Positions 1-9,035 of a stretch of DNA of 64,000 bases are shown here, in pieces. This DNA is from Crenobacter cavernae (GTDB lineage Bacteria; Pseudomonadota; Gammaproteobacteria; Burkholderiales; Chromobacteriaceae): positions 2,609,001-2,673,000 of the forward strand of contig NZ_CP031337.1 in NCBI RefSeq assembly GCF_003355495.1, in the 5' to 3' direction. Numbering within the stretch: position 1 is the stretch's first letter; every line of letters starts with the position of its first letter. The notes beneath the pieces were generated by a model, which saw only the letters and a list, made by a program, of their open reading frames with translations, made no database searches and was not told the DNA's origin. Position numbers and translations under genes: made by a program.

Positions 1-1
1 G

Positions 2-532
2 CTCGTCACCCGCGGCGAGCCGTTCCAGACCCTGTTGCGCGCCATCGTCGGCCAGCAGCTTTCCATGCGCGCGGCCGATGCGATCTGGTCGCGTCTCGTC
101 GCCGCCTTCGACCCGGCCGACCCGGCCGCCTGGGCCTCGGCCAACCTTGAAGAACTACGCGCCAAGGGCTTGTCGCAGCGCAAGGCCGAGTACGTGCGCG
201 ATCTGGCGCAGCACACGCTGGCCGGCGACCTCAAGCCGCACAGCCTCGCCGCGCTCGACGACGATGGCGTGATCCGCGTCCTGACCGGCATCCGCGGCCT
301 CGGCCGCTGGAGCGCCGAGATGTTCCTGATCTTCAACCTCGCGCGGCCCGAAGTGTGGCCGGTCGACGACATCGGCCTGCAAAGGGCGCTCGTCGCGCAC
401 GGCTGGCTCGACCCCGGCACGAAGCCGAAGCGCGCCGACTGCCTCGCGGCCGGCGAAGTGTTCCGCCCGTGGCGCACCGTCGCCACCTGGTATCTGTGGC
501 GCAGTCTCGATCCGGCAGAAATCGTCTACTGA
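2..532 (+). CDS. alkA: DNA-3-methyladenine glycosylase II (3' part of gene)
   Basis: Base-excision repair glycosylase of the HhH-GPD family that removes alkylated purines. The reading frame is open to the left edge of the window, so the N-terminus is missing; a TTG at 35 is only an internal codon. The visible ~176 residues hold the helix-hairpin-helix (GIRGLGRWSAE) followed by PVDDIGL, whose second Asp is the expected catalytic residue of AlkA-type enzymes. The gene ends at TGA 530-532, and a TTGGCCGAG-type word follows at 541. Family assignment is firm; the exact AlkA versus MpgII subclass cannot be settled without the N-terminus. Confidence 0.85.
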   Translation, partial: LVTRGEPFQTLLRAIVGQQLSMRAADAIWSRLVAAFDPADPAAWASANLEELRAKGLSQRKAEYVRDLAQHTLAGDLKPHSLAALDDDGVIRVLTGIRGLGRWSAEMFLIFNLARPEVWPVDDIGLQRALVAHGWLDPGTKPKRADCLAAGEVFRPWRTVATWYLWRSLDPAEIVY

Positions 533-540
533 CCCTCCCC

Positions 541-557
541 AAGGTTGGCCGAGCCTG
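541..557 (+). repeat. Dispersed AAGGTTGGCCGAGCCT word, intergenic copy
   Basis: Full-length copy of the short word found throughout the window, lying just after the alkA stop. It serves as a reference for the consensus because no coding constraint acts here. Confidence 0.6.
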
Positions 558-633
558 CGCGCGCGTTCCCAATCTGGCATGATTTGGCTATGCCTTAAAT
601 AACAACGTCAAGAAGGCTGGGAAGGGGGAGAGC

Positions 634-1782
634 ATGACAGCCAATACCGCGTTGATCCTGGCCGGCGGTGGCGCGCGCGCGGCCTATCAGGCGGGCGCCC
701 TGATGGCGATCGCCCGCATGCGCCCGAAGGGTGCACCGAGTCCCTTTGGCATCATTTGCGGCACGTCGGCCGGCGCGATCAACGCCACCGCGCTCGCGGC
801 CGGCGCGCACAACTTCCGACGCGCGAGCGCCTATCTTTCCAGCGTCTGGCGCGAGCTGCACGTCTCCGACGTCTATCGCAGCGAGCTGTCGTACTTCCTC
901 AAGACCTTCATGCAGCTGGGCGCCTCGGTCGTCAGTGGCGGTCGTCTGGTCGGCAGCCCGCAAAGCCTGCTCGATAATGCGCCGCTGCGCGACCTACTCG
1001 AGCGGGTGATGGACTTTCGTGGCGTCGAAGGCGCGATCGATGGCGGTGCGCTGAAGGCGCTGGCACTGACCGCGTCGTGCTACAACTCGGGCTTGTCGGT
1101 GACCTTCTTCGAGGGGGGCGGCGACATCGAGGGTTGGCAGCGCAGTCAGCGCATCGGCGTGCGCGCGCGGCTGACCATCGAACATCTGATGGCGTCGGCG
1201 TCGATCCCGGTGCTCTTTCCGTCGGTGCAGGTCGACAATCTCTATTACTGCGACGGCGCGATCCGCCAGATGGCGCCGATGTCGCCGGCCTTGCACCTGG
1301 GGGCGGACAAGGTCTTCGCCATCAATCTGATCAGCCATCGCCAGGAGGTGCCCGCGGGGCGACGGCCGGCGCTGGAATATCCGACGCTCGCGCAGGTGTT
1401 CGGCCATCTGCTCAACAGCATTTTCCTCGACAGCATGGCGGTGGACATGGAGCGGCTGATCCGCATCAACCACACCGTCTCTTTATTGAGCGAGGAGGCG
1501 AAACTCGAGAACAAGACCAGCCTCAAACGCGTGGAGGTGTTTACGCTGTCGCCGAGCCGGTCGCTCGAAGAGATCGCCTATAAGCATGCGGAATCGTTTC
1601 CGCGCGTGCTGCGCTTCCTGATGCGCGGCGCCGGCGCGATGCGACAGCGCGGGGCGACGCTGGCGAGTTATCTATTGTTCGAGCCGGCTTACTGCAAGGC
1701 GCTGATCGATTTGGGCTATCGCGACGCCATGGAACAAAAACAGGCGATCCTCGCCTTCCTCGATGGCGAGACGGCCCGCTAA
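634..1782 (+). CDS. Patatin-like phospholipase family protein
   Basis: Predicted serine acyl hydrolase with a Ser-Asp dyad. The glycine-rich oxyanion loop GGGARAA is at residues 11-17, the nucleophile elbow GTSAG at 43-47 (Ser45) and the DGA motif with the catalytic Asp at about residue 207. There is no clear signal peptide, so it probably acts in the cytoplasm or at the inner membrane. The 382-residue length and C-terminal extension are usual for bacterial patatin proteins of the RssA/YchK type. The start ATG follows a strong GGGGGAGA ribosome site. The physiological lipid substrate is unknown. It stands alone upstream of dsbB on the same strand with a 27-nt gap, so the two may be co-transcribed. 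Confidence 0.88.
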   Translation: MTANTALILAGGGARAAYQAGALMAIARMRPKGAPSPFGIICGTSAGAINATALAAGAHNFRRASAYLSSVWRELHVSDVYRSELSYFLKTFMQLGASVVSGGRLVGSPQSLLDNAPLRDLLERVMDFRGVEGAIDGGALKALALTASCYNSGLSVTFFEGGGDIEGWQRSQRIGVRARLTIEHLMASASIPVLFPSVQVDNLYYCDGAIRQMAPMSPALHLGADKVFAINLISHRQEVPAGRRPALEYPTLAQVFGHLLNSIFLDSMAVDMERLIRINHTVSLLSEEAKLENKTSLKRVEVFTLSPSRSLEEIAYKHAESFPRVLRFLMRGAGAMRQRGATLASYLLFEPAYCKALIDLGYRDAMEQKQAILAFLDGETAR

Positions 1783-1809
1783 AATAGTTTTTTCATAAAA
1801 GGGGATGAT

Positions 1810-2307
1810 GTGAATTCGAAAGCAATCGGTGCCCGGCCGGTATTCGCCGGCCTGACCTTGCTGTGCGTGGCGGCGCTGGCGTTCGCCTTGTATCTGCAGC
1901 ATGGGGTCGGACTGGAACCTTGCCCGCTGTGTATCTTCCAGCGAATCGCCGTGATGGCGGTCGGCCTGTTCAGTCTGCTGGGCTTGTTGTTCGCGGGGAG
2001 TCTGCGCGGCGGCCGGCCCTGGGCCGCGCTGGTGGCCTTGTCGACCCTGGGGGGCGGTAGCGTGGCGGCTTGGCATGTCCGCCTGCAGCACCTGCCGGCC
2101 GATCAGGTGCCGGCCTGCGGCCCGGGGCTCGACTATATGGTCGAAACCATGCCGTTCTCGGCGATGCTTGCCAAGGTGTTCAGGGGTAGTGGTGAATGCG
2201 CGGCTATCGACTGGACGCTGTTCGGTCTGTCCCTGCCGGAATTGACCGGCCTGTTCTTTGGCGCGGTGCTGGTGATTGCGTTCTGGCAGTTGTTCCGCAA
2301 GGCCTGA
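1810..2307 (+). CDS. dsbB: Disulfide bond formation protein B
   Basis: Inner-membrane quinone reductase that reoxidises periplasmic DsbA. The 165-residue protein has four hydrophobic segments and the two periplasmic cysteine pairs expected: Cys38-Pro-Leu-Cys41 (EPCPLC) and Cys103/Cys130. The start is GTG at 1810 behind GGGGATGAT; an ATG four bases upstream is followed at once by a stop. It ends before a bidirectional hairpin shared with the convergent tRNA operon. No dsbA is present in this window. Confidence 0.92.
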   Translation: MNSKAIGARPVFAGLTLLCVAALAFALYLQHGVGLEPCPLCIFQRIAVMAVGLFSLLGLLFAGSLRGGRPWAALVALSTLGGGSVAAWHVRLQHLPADQVPACGPGLDYMVETMPFSAMLAKVFRGSGECAAIDWTLFGLSLPELTGLFFGAVLVIAFWQLFRKA

Positions 2308-2356
2308 TGGCTGACTGGGGCCCCGTCTTTGATGGCGGGGCGTAAAAAATGGACGC

Positions 2357-2387
2357 AAAAAAGCCTGGCTCAGGGCCAGGCTTTTTT
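2357..2387. terminator. Bidirectional rho-independent terminator
   Basis: A six-A run, stem GCCTGG/CCAGGC with a 7-nt loop, then a six-T run. The A run on one side and T run on the other let it serve both dsbB (plus) and the tRNA operon (minus). Confidence 0.85.
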
Positions 2388-2393
2388 GTTTGG

Positions 2394-2467
2394 TGGGTGA
2401 TACTGGACTCGAACCAGTGACCTCTGCCGTGTGAAGGCAGCGCTCTACCAACTGAGACTAATCACCC
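2394..2467 (-). tRNA. tRNA-Val(CAC), copy 1
   Basis: Acceptor stem gggtgat/atcaccc, anticodon loop TTCACAC (CAC), T-loop TTCGAGT, CCA encoded at 2391-2393. It is 74 nt without CCA because the D-arm reads AGTCTCAG instead of the usual AGCTCAG, one extra T. The identical form occurs at 2570-2643 and 21555-21628. Confidence 0.93.
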
Positions 2468-2477
2468 GAATGGTTGG

Positions 2478-2551
2478 CGGAGTGGACGGGACTCGAACCC
2501 GCGACCCCCGGCGTGACAGGCCGGTATTCTAACCAACTGAACTACCACTCC
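2478..2551 (-). tRNA. tRNA-Asp(GTC), copy 1
   Basis: Cloverleaf with acceptor ggagtgg/ccactcc, anticodon loop CTGTCAC (GTC), CCA encoded at 2475-2477. It belongs to the minus-strand operon, 10 nt from the flanking tRNA-Val. Confidence 0.95.
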
Positions 2552-2569
2552 AGTACTGCTAAAATTTGG

Positions 2570-2643
2570 TGGGTGATACTGGACTCGAACCAGTGACCTC
2601 TGCCGTGTGAAGGCAGCGCTCTACCAACTGAGACTAATCACCC
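2570..2643 (-). tRNA. tRNA-Val(CAC), copy 2
   Basis: Same sequence as the copy at 2394-2467, including the extra D-arm base; CCA encoded at 2567-2569. Confidence 0.93.
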
Positions 2644-2656
2644 TTGTGTACGTTGG

Positions 2657-2730
2657 CGGAGCGGACGGGACTCGAACCCGCGACCCCCGGCGTGACAGGC
2701 CGGTATTCTAACCAACTGAACTACCGCTCC
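2657..2730 (-). tRNA. tRNA-Asp(GTC), copy 2 (acceptor variant)
   Basis: As the other tRNA-Asp genes, but the acceptor stem is ggagcgg/ccgctcc, a compensated base-pair change also seen in the distant copy at 21637. CCA encoded. Confidence 0.95.
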
Positions 2731-2739
2731 AGGTGTTGG

Positions 2740-2813
2740 CGGAGTGGACGGGACTCGAACCCGCGACCCCCGGCGTGACAGGCCGGTATTCTAACCAACT
2801 GAACTACCACTCC
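2740..2813 (-). tRNA. tRNA-Asp(GTC), copy 3
   Basis: Identical acceptor stem to the copy at 2478 (ggagtgg/ccactcc), GTC anticodon, CCA encoded at 2737-2739. Confidence 0.95.
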
Positions 2814-2818
2814 GCTGG

Positions 2819-2891
<73 letters not shown>

Positions 2892-2936
2892 GAAACTTTT
2901 CTCGCTGCTGCGCTGTTGCGTTCAGCGAGGAGGCGA

Positions 2937-2965
2937 ATTAAATCACAGCGCTTTTTTCCGTGCAA
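2937..2965 (-). promoter_or_regulatory. Probable sigma-70 promoter of the tRNA operon
   Basis: Read on the minus strand: TTGCAC, 17-nt spacer, TTTAAT, about 45 nt before the first tRNA. The rest of 2892-3178 is AT-rich for this genome and must also hold the accA promoter on the plus strand; I do not see one unambiguous accA -35/-10 pair. Confidence 0.5.
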
Positions 2966-3178
2966 GTGTTTTGGTGATAATTTTTCATTTGCCTAAAATT
3001 TCAGCAATAAACCGGTGCTTATATTGGGGGTTATGCCAAGAATCGCGCCTTTTTGCGCATATTATGGTTCGCGCGTGAACGTGTCTGATGCTGCTTGCAT
3101 TTTGTCCGACATGCGCGTGACGGCTCGGCAAACCCTCATGTATCATTTCGCGATTCCCCATATCGGACGACAAGAAGC

Positions 3179-4144
3179 ATGAAGCCGACCTTTCTCGATT
3201 TTGAGCAGCCGATTGCCGAGCTCGAGAACAAGATAGAAGAGTTGCGGTTTGTCCAGGACGATTCCGTTCTGGATATCTCCGAAGAGATCGCACGCCTGCA
3301 GAAGAAGAGCCAGGAGCTGACCAAGGCGGTATACGCCAAGCTCAGCCCGTGGCAGATCTCGCAGGTGGCGCGTCACCCGCAACGCCCGTACACGCTCGAC
3401 TATGTCGGCGGCTTGTTCACGGATTTCCAAGAGTTGCACGGCGACCGCGCGTTTGCCGACGATTCGGCCATCGTCGGCGGCCTGGCGCGTTTCAACGGCC
3501 AGCCGGTGGTGCTGATGGGCCACCAGAAGGGCCGCGACACCAAGGAAAAGATCTACCGCAATTTCGGCATGCCGCGCCCGGAGGGTTACCGCAAGGCGCT
3601 GCGCCTGATGAAGTTGGCCGAGCGTTTCGGCCTGCCCATCCTGACCTTCATCGACACGCCGGGCGCCTATCCAGGCATCGGCGCCGAAGAGCGCGGCCAG
3701 TCCGAAGCCATCGGACGCAACCTGTTCGAGATGGCCAAGCTCAAGGTGCCGGTCATCTGCACCGTGATCGGCGAGGGCGGGTCCGGCGGCGCGCTGGCGA
3801 TCGCTGTCGGCGACTACCTGAACATGTTGCAGTACTCGACCTACTCGGTGATCTCGCCCGAAGGCTGCGCGTCCATCCTGTGGAAGAGCGCCGAGCGCGC
3901 GAACGAGGCGGCCGAGGCGATGGGCATCACCGCGAGTCGCCTGAAGACGCTGGGGCTGATCGACAAGGTGGTCGACGAGCCGCTGGGCGGCGCGCACCGC
4001 GACCACGGCCAGATGATGAACAACCTCAAGCGCGTGCTGCAGGACCAGCTCAAGGACCTGCGCGCCAAGCCGGTCGACGCCCTGCTGGCCACGCGTTTCA
4101 ATCGACTGATGAGTTATGGCCGCTTCAAGGAAGACGCCGCCTGA
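3179..4144 (+). CDS. accA: Acetyl-CoA carboxylase carboxyltransferase subunit alpha
   Basis: Alpha subunit of the carboxyltransferase that moves the carboxyl group from biotin to acetyl-CoA in the first step of fatty acid synthesis; the beta subunit AccD is outside the window. I use ATG 3179, which gives the usual 321 residues starting MKPTFLDFEQPI; an upstream in-frame ATG at 3095 would add 28 residues without family support. The N-terminal coiled-coil region is followed by the crotonase-like core with the glycine-rich GEGGSGGALA segment. The 3' end overlaps tilS by 29 nt, a betaproteobacterial arrangement. Confidence 0.96.
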   Translation: MKPTFLDFEQPIAELENKIEELRFVQDDSVLDISEEIARLQKKSQELTKAVYAKLSPWQISQVARHPQRPYTLDYVGGLFTDFQELHGDRAFADDSAIVGGLARFNGQPVVLMGHQKGRDTKEKIYRNFGMPRPEGYRKALRLMKLAERFGLPILTFIDTPGAYPGIGAEERGQSEAIGRNLFEMAKLKVPVICTVIGEGGSGGALAIAVGDYLNMLQYSTYSVISPEGCASILWKSAERANEAAEAMGITASRLKTLGLIDKVVDEPLGGAHRDHGQMMNNLKRVLQDQLKDLRAKPVDALLATRFNRLMSYGRFKEDAA

Positions 4145-5471
4145 CCTGATCGATCGCCTGACCCAGCAGTGGCCGGACCTTGAGTCCGGCCATTCTGTTT
4201 TGGAGCTGGGCCTGTCGGGCGGGCTCGACTCGGTGGTGCTGCTGCACCTCTTGTGCCGCTGGCGGGCCGCCGGCGGCCCGTCCTTGTCGGCAGTGCACGT
4301 CCATCACGGCTTGAGCGCATATGCCGACGCCTGGGCCGCCTTTTGCGAAGCGCTATGTCGCGACAAAGGCGTGCCGCTGCGCGTCGAACGGGTCAACGTG
4401 AGCCGCGCTGGCGGCGAGAGCCTGGAGGCCGAGGCGCGCAAGGCGCGTTACGCGGCATTCGGGAAGAGCTCGGCCAAGGTGGTCGTGCTCGCGCAGCATC
4501 AGGACGACCAGGCCGAAACGGTGGTGCTGCAGCTCTTGCGCGGCGGCGGGCCGCATGCCTTGGCGGCGATGCCGGCCTGGCGCCGCCTCGGCGGACTGTC
4601 GCTGTGGCGGCCGCTGCTCGACGTACCACGCAGCGCTTTGCAAGCGTATGCGGAAGCGCATGGACTTGCCTGGATCGAAGACGACAGCAACGCCGACCCG
4701 CGCTGGCGGCGCAACTGGCTGCGCCTCGATTGGCTGCCCAGCTTGGCCGAGGTGCAGCCCGACTATCGCCGCTCGTTGGCGCGTGTTGCATCGAATATGG
4801 CCGACGCCGCGGCCATGCTCGACGAGCTGGTCGAGCAGGATAGGGCGTTGTGCGAGGTCGACGGACGGCTGGGCCTGGCCAAACTTTCCTCGTTGTCGCC
4901 GCCGCGCCAGCGCCAGCTGCTCTTGCGTTGGGCGCAGTCGCACGGTCTGGGTGAAGGCACGCCGGCGGCGCTCGAAGAGTTCCGTGGTCAGCTGTGGACG
5001 GCAGCGCGCGATCGCAACCCGCTGTGGAGCTTGCCGCACGGCGCGGTGCAGCGCTATCGCGCAGCGTTGTGGCCGGTGCCTGACCTCTTCGGCGAGGTGC
5101 CGGAGGCGTGTGAAATAAGTTTCGATCCGGCGAGCCGCGCCGATCTGCCGCAATGGGGCGGGGTGCTGTCCTGGCGTGCCGATCCCAGGGGCCTGGAGCT
5201 GAGGCTCGGCCAACCTTTGGTGCTGAAGCCACGGCAGGGTGGCGAGCGGCTCGCGCAAGCGGCAGGGCGCAAGCCGGTGAAGACCTTGCTGCAGGAAGCG
5301 GGGATTCCGCCGGCGCTGCGCACCCGCTGGCCCTTGTTGTTCGATCAGAGTCACGAGCTAGTGGCGCTGCCGTCGGTGGCTGTGGCATATGACGCGAAAA
5401 GCGGCGGGGGAGAGCGCTGGTGGCCGCTGTGGCAGCCCAAGGCTTGGCAGGGCTACGGCTCGGTGGAGTAG
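4116..5471 (+). CDS. tilS: tRNA(Ile)-lysidine synthase
   Basis: Converts C34 of the CAU-anticodon tRNA-Ile to lysidine with ATP and lysine, so the tRNA reads AUA. The PP-loop SGGLDS is at residues 34-39, followed by the N-type ATP-pyrophosphatase domain, the TilS substrate-binding domain and a C-terminal domain with KPRQGGE-type residues; 451 residues is a normal length. The start overlaps the accA 3' end by 29 nt, so the two are probably translationally coupled. No closer start with a better ribosome site is visible. Essential housekeeping gene. Confidence 0.93.
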   Translation: MAASRKTPPDLIDRLTQQWPDLESGHSVLELGLSGGLDSVVLLHLLCRWRAAGGPSLSAVHVHHGLSAYADAWAAFCEALCRDKGVPLRVERVNVSRAGGESLEAEARKARYAAFGKSSAKVVVLAQHQDDQAETVVLQLLRGGGPHALAAMPAWRRLGGLSLWRPLLDVPRSALQAYAEAHGLAWIEDDSNADPRWRRNWLRLDWLPSLAEVQPDYRRSLARVASNMADAAAMLDELVEQDRALCEVDGRLGLAKLSSLSPPRQRQLLLRWAQSHGLGEGTPAALEEFRGQLWTAARDRNPLWSLPHGAVQRYRAALWPVPDLFGEVPEACEISFDPASRADLPQWGGVLSWRADPRGLELRLGQPLVLKPRQGGERLAQAAGRKPVKTLLQEAGIPPALRTRWPLLFDQSHELVALPSVAVAYDAKSGGGERWWPLWQPKAWQGYGSVE

Positions 5472-5477
5472 GCAAAG

Positions 5478-5507
5478 AAAAAGCGCCGGGGGGACCGGCG
5501 CTTTTTT
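5478..5507. terminator. Bidirectional terminator between tilS and the BI-1 gene
   Basis: A-rich tract, GC stem GCGCCGG/CCGGCGC, then six T. It lies between convergent genes. Confidence 0.85.
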
Positions 5508-5523
5508 ATGGCATTGATTGTGT

Positions 5524-6216
5524 TCAGTCGCGATCGCCGCCGAAGGCCATCAGCAGTTGCAGCAGCGAGGAGAACAGGTTGTAGACGCTGATGTACAGCG
5601 TCAGCGTCGCCGACACGTAGTTGGTCTCGCCGCCGTCGACGATGGTCTTCACCTGCCACAGGATCATCATCGAACTGAACAGCGCAAAGCCCGCGCACAG
5701 CGTCAGATGCAGCGCCGGTAGTTGCAGGAAGAGGTTCGCCACGACGGCGATCATCAGCACGATCGCGCCGACGGTCAGGAATTTGCTCATGCCGCTGATG
5801 TCGCGTTTCGTCGTGGTGGCGATGCCGGCCATCACGAAGAACACCGCGGCGGTCGAGCCGCCGGCCAGCATGATCAGTTCTGCGCCGTTGGACAGGCGCA
5901 GCGCGACCTGCAGCAAGGGGCCGAGCAGTACGCCCATCACCAGCGTCAGGAACAGCATCAGCGCGACGCCGAGCCCGCTGTCTTTGTTCTTCTCGACCGC
6001 GAAGAACAGGCCGTAGATCACCGCGAGCATCAGGATGCTCGACATGATCGGGCTGCCCGCCATGAAGGCGAAGCTCATGTTGGTGCCGATCATGGCGCCG
6101 ATCACGGTCGGCACCAGAGACAGGGCCAGCAAGGCGTAGGTATTGCGCAGAACCTTCTGGCTCGAGCCGACGGCGACGGTCGTCGTCCGGTAGGCCGTAT
6201 TGAGGTTCGGTTGCAT
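5524..6216 (-). CDS. Bax inhibitor-1 / YccA family membrane protein
   Basis: Multi-pass inner-membrane protein of the UPF0005/TMBIM family (E. coli YccA and YbhL). The 230 residues contain about seven hydrophobic segments after a short polar N-terminus. The start ATG sits behind a clear AGGAGA ribosome site on the minus strand. YccA modulates FtsH proteolysis and other members are calcium leak channels; which applies here cannot be read from the sequence. It is monocistronic, with a terminator downstream shared with tilS. Confidence 0.85.
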   Translation of the reverse strand: MQPNLNTAYRTTTVAVGSSQKVLRNTYALLALSLVPTVIGAMIGTNMSFAFMAGSPIMSSILMLAVIYGLFFAVEKNKDSGLGVALMLFLTLVMGVLLGPLLQVALRLSNGAELIMLAGGSTAAVFFVMAGIATTTKRDISGMSKFLTVGAIVLMIAVVANLFLQLPALHLTLCAGFALFSSMMILWQVKTIVDGGETNYVSATLTLYISVYNLFSSLLQLLMAFGGDRD

Positions 6217-6390
6217 AGAAGCAGTCTCCTAGGTAGGGGTAGCAAGCATGATGATTGACAGGGGGTGTCCCGCTTAGTTTCTTAAAGACTTCGTTTAAAA
6301 GCAAGCGGCCTTGCCGCGAAAGCGGCGCTTATTGTATGCTTGCGGCCTGCCTGTCCGGCAGGGATCGTGTAAGCGCGGTCACGCATCGTC

Positions 6391-6472
6391 GCGAGGGTGG
6401 CGGAATTGGTAGACGCACTGGATTTAGGTTCCAGCGCCGAAAGGCGTGAGAGTTCGAGTCTCTTCCCTCGCA
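6391..6472 (+). tRNA. tRNA-Leu(TAG)
   Basis: Class II tRNA with acceptor gcgaggg/ccctcgc, anticodon loop TTTAGGT (TAG), a long variable arm and CCA encoded at 6473-6475. Its 3' end is duplicated at 14669-14693, so the gene looks like the insertion target of an integrative element. Confidence 0.95.
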
Positions 6473-6476
6473 CCAC
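6452..6476 (+). repeat. att-like direct repeat, left copy (tRNA-Leu 3' end)
   Basis: The T-arm through CCA of tRNA-Leu plus one base; it matches 14669-14693 at 24 of 25 positions in the same orientation. This is the classic core of a tRNA-targeting integrase. Confidence 0.65.
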
Positions 6477-6503
6477 TGAGCATTAAAGCAATACCTGCAA
6501 AAT

Positions 6504-6545
6504 AGCCCCAAACCCAAGCGTAGCAACGGTTTCGGGGCTTTTTTG
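6504..6545 (+). terminator. Terminator of tRNA-Leu
   Basis: Stem AGCCCCAAAC / GTTTCGGGGCT with a ~15-nt loop, then a T run. Confidence 0.75.
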
Positions 6546-6629
6546 TTGTCTCGCCCCGGTCCCCATTTTCCCCATAATTACCCATATTTCCGCATCTGAT
6601 TGGGCGTTGTTGCACAACCTTGGTTCAGG

Positions 6630-7220
6630 TCAAGCAGCCCCAACCCCTGACGGATTTGAGGCAAAGGGAACCGTTACCGGCATGCCCAGCCGGTTGAGCG
6701 TATTCAGGATGGCGCACCGTATGCGCACTGCCGCGGCCTGCCGTTCTGGTCGACGAGCAGTCAGCCGGATGTACTTTACGCTAGACCCGACGGTAGTCAG
6801 CACCGTGCCTCTTGAACTTCCACTCCCCTTCGCCCTGCACCTTGTACCGGTGCTATCGACCAACAGGGGGAGCGGTTCATGGCAGCGACGAACCGGAATC
6901 TGGACCGCCAGCGTCACTTGGCGCCGACTGACCGTGCTGTAGCACGGCACTGACCCATCCAGCTTCAATAAGCGCAGCAGGCTGCATACCCATCCGCGCG
7001 CCTGGCGTAGCGGCAGACTGACCAGCACCTTCAGGGTCAGTACGGCCTGGATGGCGGCATCGCGATAGGTCGTCGGCCGTCCATTCTGGCCCGGCCGCTC
7101 ATTGCCTAGCCATGGCAGTTCGGGGGATATCCATACCGTCAGGTCAGCCCGACGCTGCAAGCTACGGTTGTACTCGGGCCAGTTGGTGGTGCGGTAGCGC
7201 GTCTGGTATGGCTTCTTCAT
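6630..7220 (-). pseudogene. IS5-family transposase, internally deleted
   Basis: Residues 1-125 match the N-terminal half of the relative at 8043-8974 (RYRTTNWPEYNRSL, then LLVDSTG). The frame then jumps to the C-terminal part (CAILNTLNRLGMPVTV), so about 130 residues with most of the DDE core are missing although the frame is preserved. The 3' side keeps a terminal repeat-like GGGCGTTGTTGCACAA at about 6602; the other end is lost where the next fragment begins. Non-functional. Confidence 0.8.
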
Positions 7221-7250
7221 CCTCGTAGCCTACCAAGGCTGGGGGCGTTC

Positions 7251-7472
7251 ATGTACGAGTGGAAGACAAAAATGCACGGCGCCGAGTATCGCCGCCAGTG
7301 GCGCAAGGTCCATCTGGGCATCGATGCGCAGACGCTGGAGATCCGGGCCATTGAGGTCAGCGACAACACGGTGGGCGACGCGCCCATGCTGTCCGAGTGA
7401 CTGGATCAGATTCCGTCCGATGAAACGGTTCTTTCCGTGAGCGGCGATGGCGCCTACGTGTTGGGTCTCGGA
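7251..7472 (+). pseudogene. Central fragment of an IS5-family transposase
   Basis: Translates to the middle of the same transposase family (HGAEYRR..WRKVHLGIDA, later VSGDGAY), on the opposite strand to its neighbour and with an in-frame TGA at 7398-7400. It covers roughly the part missing from the pseudogene at 6630-7220, so it may derive from the same element by an inversion or from a third copy. Positions 7473-7559 are not recognised. Confidence 0.7.
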
Positions 7473-7559
7473 CAATTGGATAGCTCGCCGCAGCTACCCG
7501 CTCTTCCTGGCGAGAGACATTTTGGGTAGCCTGCAGCAGTCCGCTGCCGAGGCCCAATC

Positions 7560-7984
7560 TTGAACATTCGTCTTCACAAAAATGCGCGTACCACGCCGGC
7601 GATTCGCGCCTATATCCGTCAATCCACCAAGACTCAGCGGGAGCTGGCCGAAGAGCTTGGCGTAGGTATCGGCACCATCCGCAAATGGCAGCGCCGGGAA
7701 TCTACCCAGGATCGTTCGCACACCTCCCACCACCTGCAGACCACGCTAACACCGGTGCAAGAGGCGCTGGTGGTGGAGTTGCGCACTACACTCAAGCTGC
7801 CGCTGGACGACCTGCTGGCCGTGACCCGCGAGTTCATCAATGCCAAGGTGTCGCGTGCCGGGCTGGATCGCTGCTTACGCCGTCATGGCGTGGCCCGGCT
7901 GGCCGATCTTGAGGCCAAGCCCGATCAGGTTGCCGCACCGCCTAAAGCCTTCAAGAGGTACACGCCCGGCTTTGTGCACATCGA
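7560..7984 (+). pseudogene. IS481-family transposase, 5' part
   Basis: The N-terminal helix-turn-helix part (NIRLHKNARTTP, LAEELGVGIGTIRKWQ, RSHTSHHLQTTL) matches IS481 transposases up to GFVHIE. There the IS5-type element at 7985 cuts in and the DDE integrase core is absent. The start codon is TTG where relatives have ATG. The frame stays open to 8033 only by reading into the inserted element. Confidence 0.82.
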
Positions 7985-8042
7985 GGCGCTGTTGCATAAG
8001 TCCTGCCAAGCCAGCGCAGGAGGTGGCAGGTAGACTCGCCCC

Positions 8043-8974
8043 ATGAACCCGCACAAGACCCGTTACCGCACCACCAACTGGCCTGAATACAACCGTAGCC
8101 TGCAGAACCGGGCGAATCTGACGGTCTGGATGTCGCCGGACATCCCTTGGTTGGGCAATGGTCGTACTGGTGCCAATGGTCGCCCGCAGGTCTACACCGA
8201 TGCGGCCATTCAGGCGGTCCTGACGATGAAAGTCTTGTTCAAGCTTGCGCTACGGCAAGCACGTGGCTTGGTCAGTAGCTTGGTGAAGCTGTTGGGCTGG
8301 ATTGGCCGGTGCCCTGCATCAGCACCGTCAGTCGGCGACAGGCCACTCTGACCGTCAACATTCCCATTCGCCGGCGGGCAGAGCCCCTCCATCTGCGGGT
8401 CGACAGTACCGGCATCAAAATCTGTGGCGAGGGCGAGTGGAAGGTCAAGAAACATGGCGCCGAGTACCGTCGTGCCTGGCGCAAGGTTCATTTAGCCATC
8501 GACGCCAAGACGCTGGCTATTCGTGCGGTGGAGATAACCGACCACCGCCAGGGCGATGCGGCCCAGATGGAAGAGCTGCTGTCCCAACTTGGCCCAGATG
8601 TGCAGTTAGGGAGTGTCAGCGGCGATGGGCCTTACGATACGCGGGGCGTCTATCGGGCGGTTTGCTCGCGTGGGGCCGGGGTCATTGTGCCGCCTCGTCG
8701 CAACGGCAAGCCTTGGCAAGACCGTGCCGATTTCGCGCAAGCCCGCAATGACACCCTGGCCGCAGCCAGGCATCTGGGCGGGCGGCTATGGAAGAAGTGG
8801 ACGGGCTACCATCGGCGTAGCTTGGTCGAGACAACCATGTTGCGCTTCAAGTTGCTGGGTGAACGACTGGCATCCCGCCAACCGGAGCGTCAGGTGGCCG
8901 AGGTGCATGTGCGCTGCGCGATTCTGAATACGTTCAATCGGCTGGGCATGCCGGTGACGGTCGCTCACGCCTGA
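8043..8974 (+). pseudogene. IS5-family transposase with one frameshift
   Basis: The first frame runs 8043-8351 and the second is open from about 8296 to 8974. Joined, they give a full-length ~310-residue DDE transposase (RYRTTNWPEYNRSL; LDWPVPCISTVSRR; LRVDSTGIK; SGDGPYDTRG; CAILNTFNRLGMPVTV). The break is a missing base in the G run at about 8294-8296; the relative at 6630-7220 is unbroken at the same point, so this is a mutation rather than programmed frameshifting. The catalytic segments are otherwise intact. Confidence 0.8.
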
Positions 8975-9035
8975 AATCCGCCAGGGGTAGCGGCTGCTTG
9001 GCCTACGCCAGACTTATGCATATATGGACGCCCCC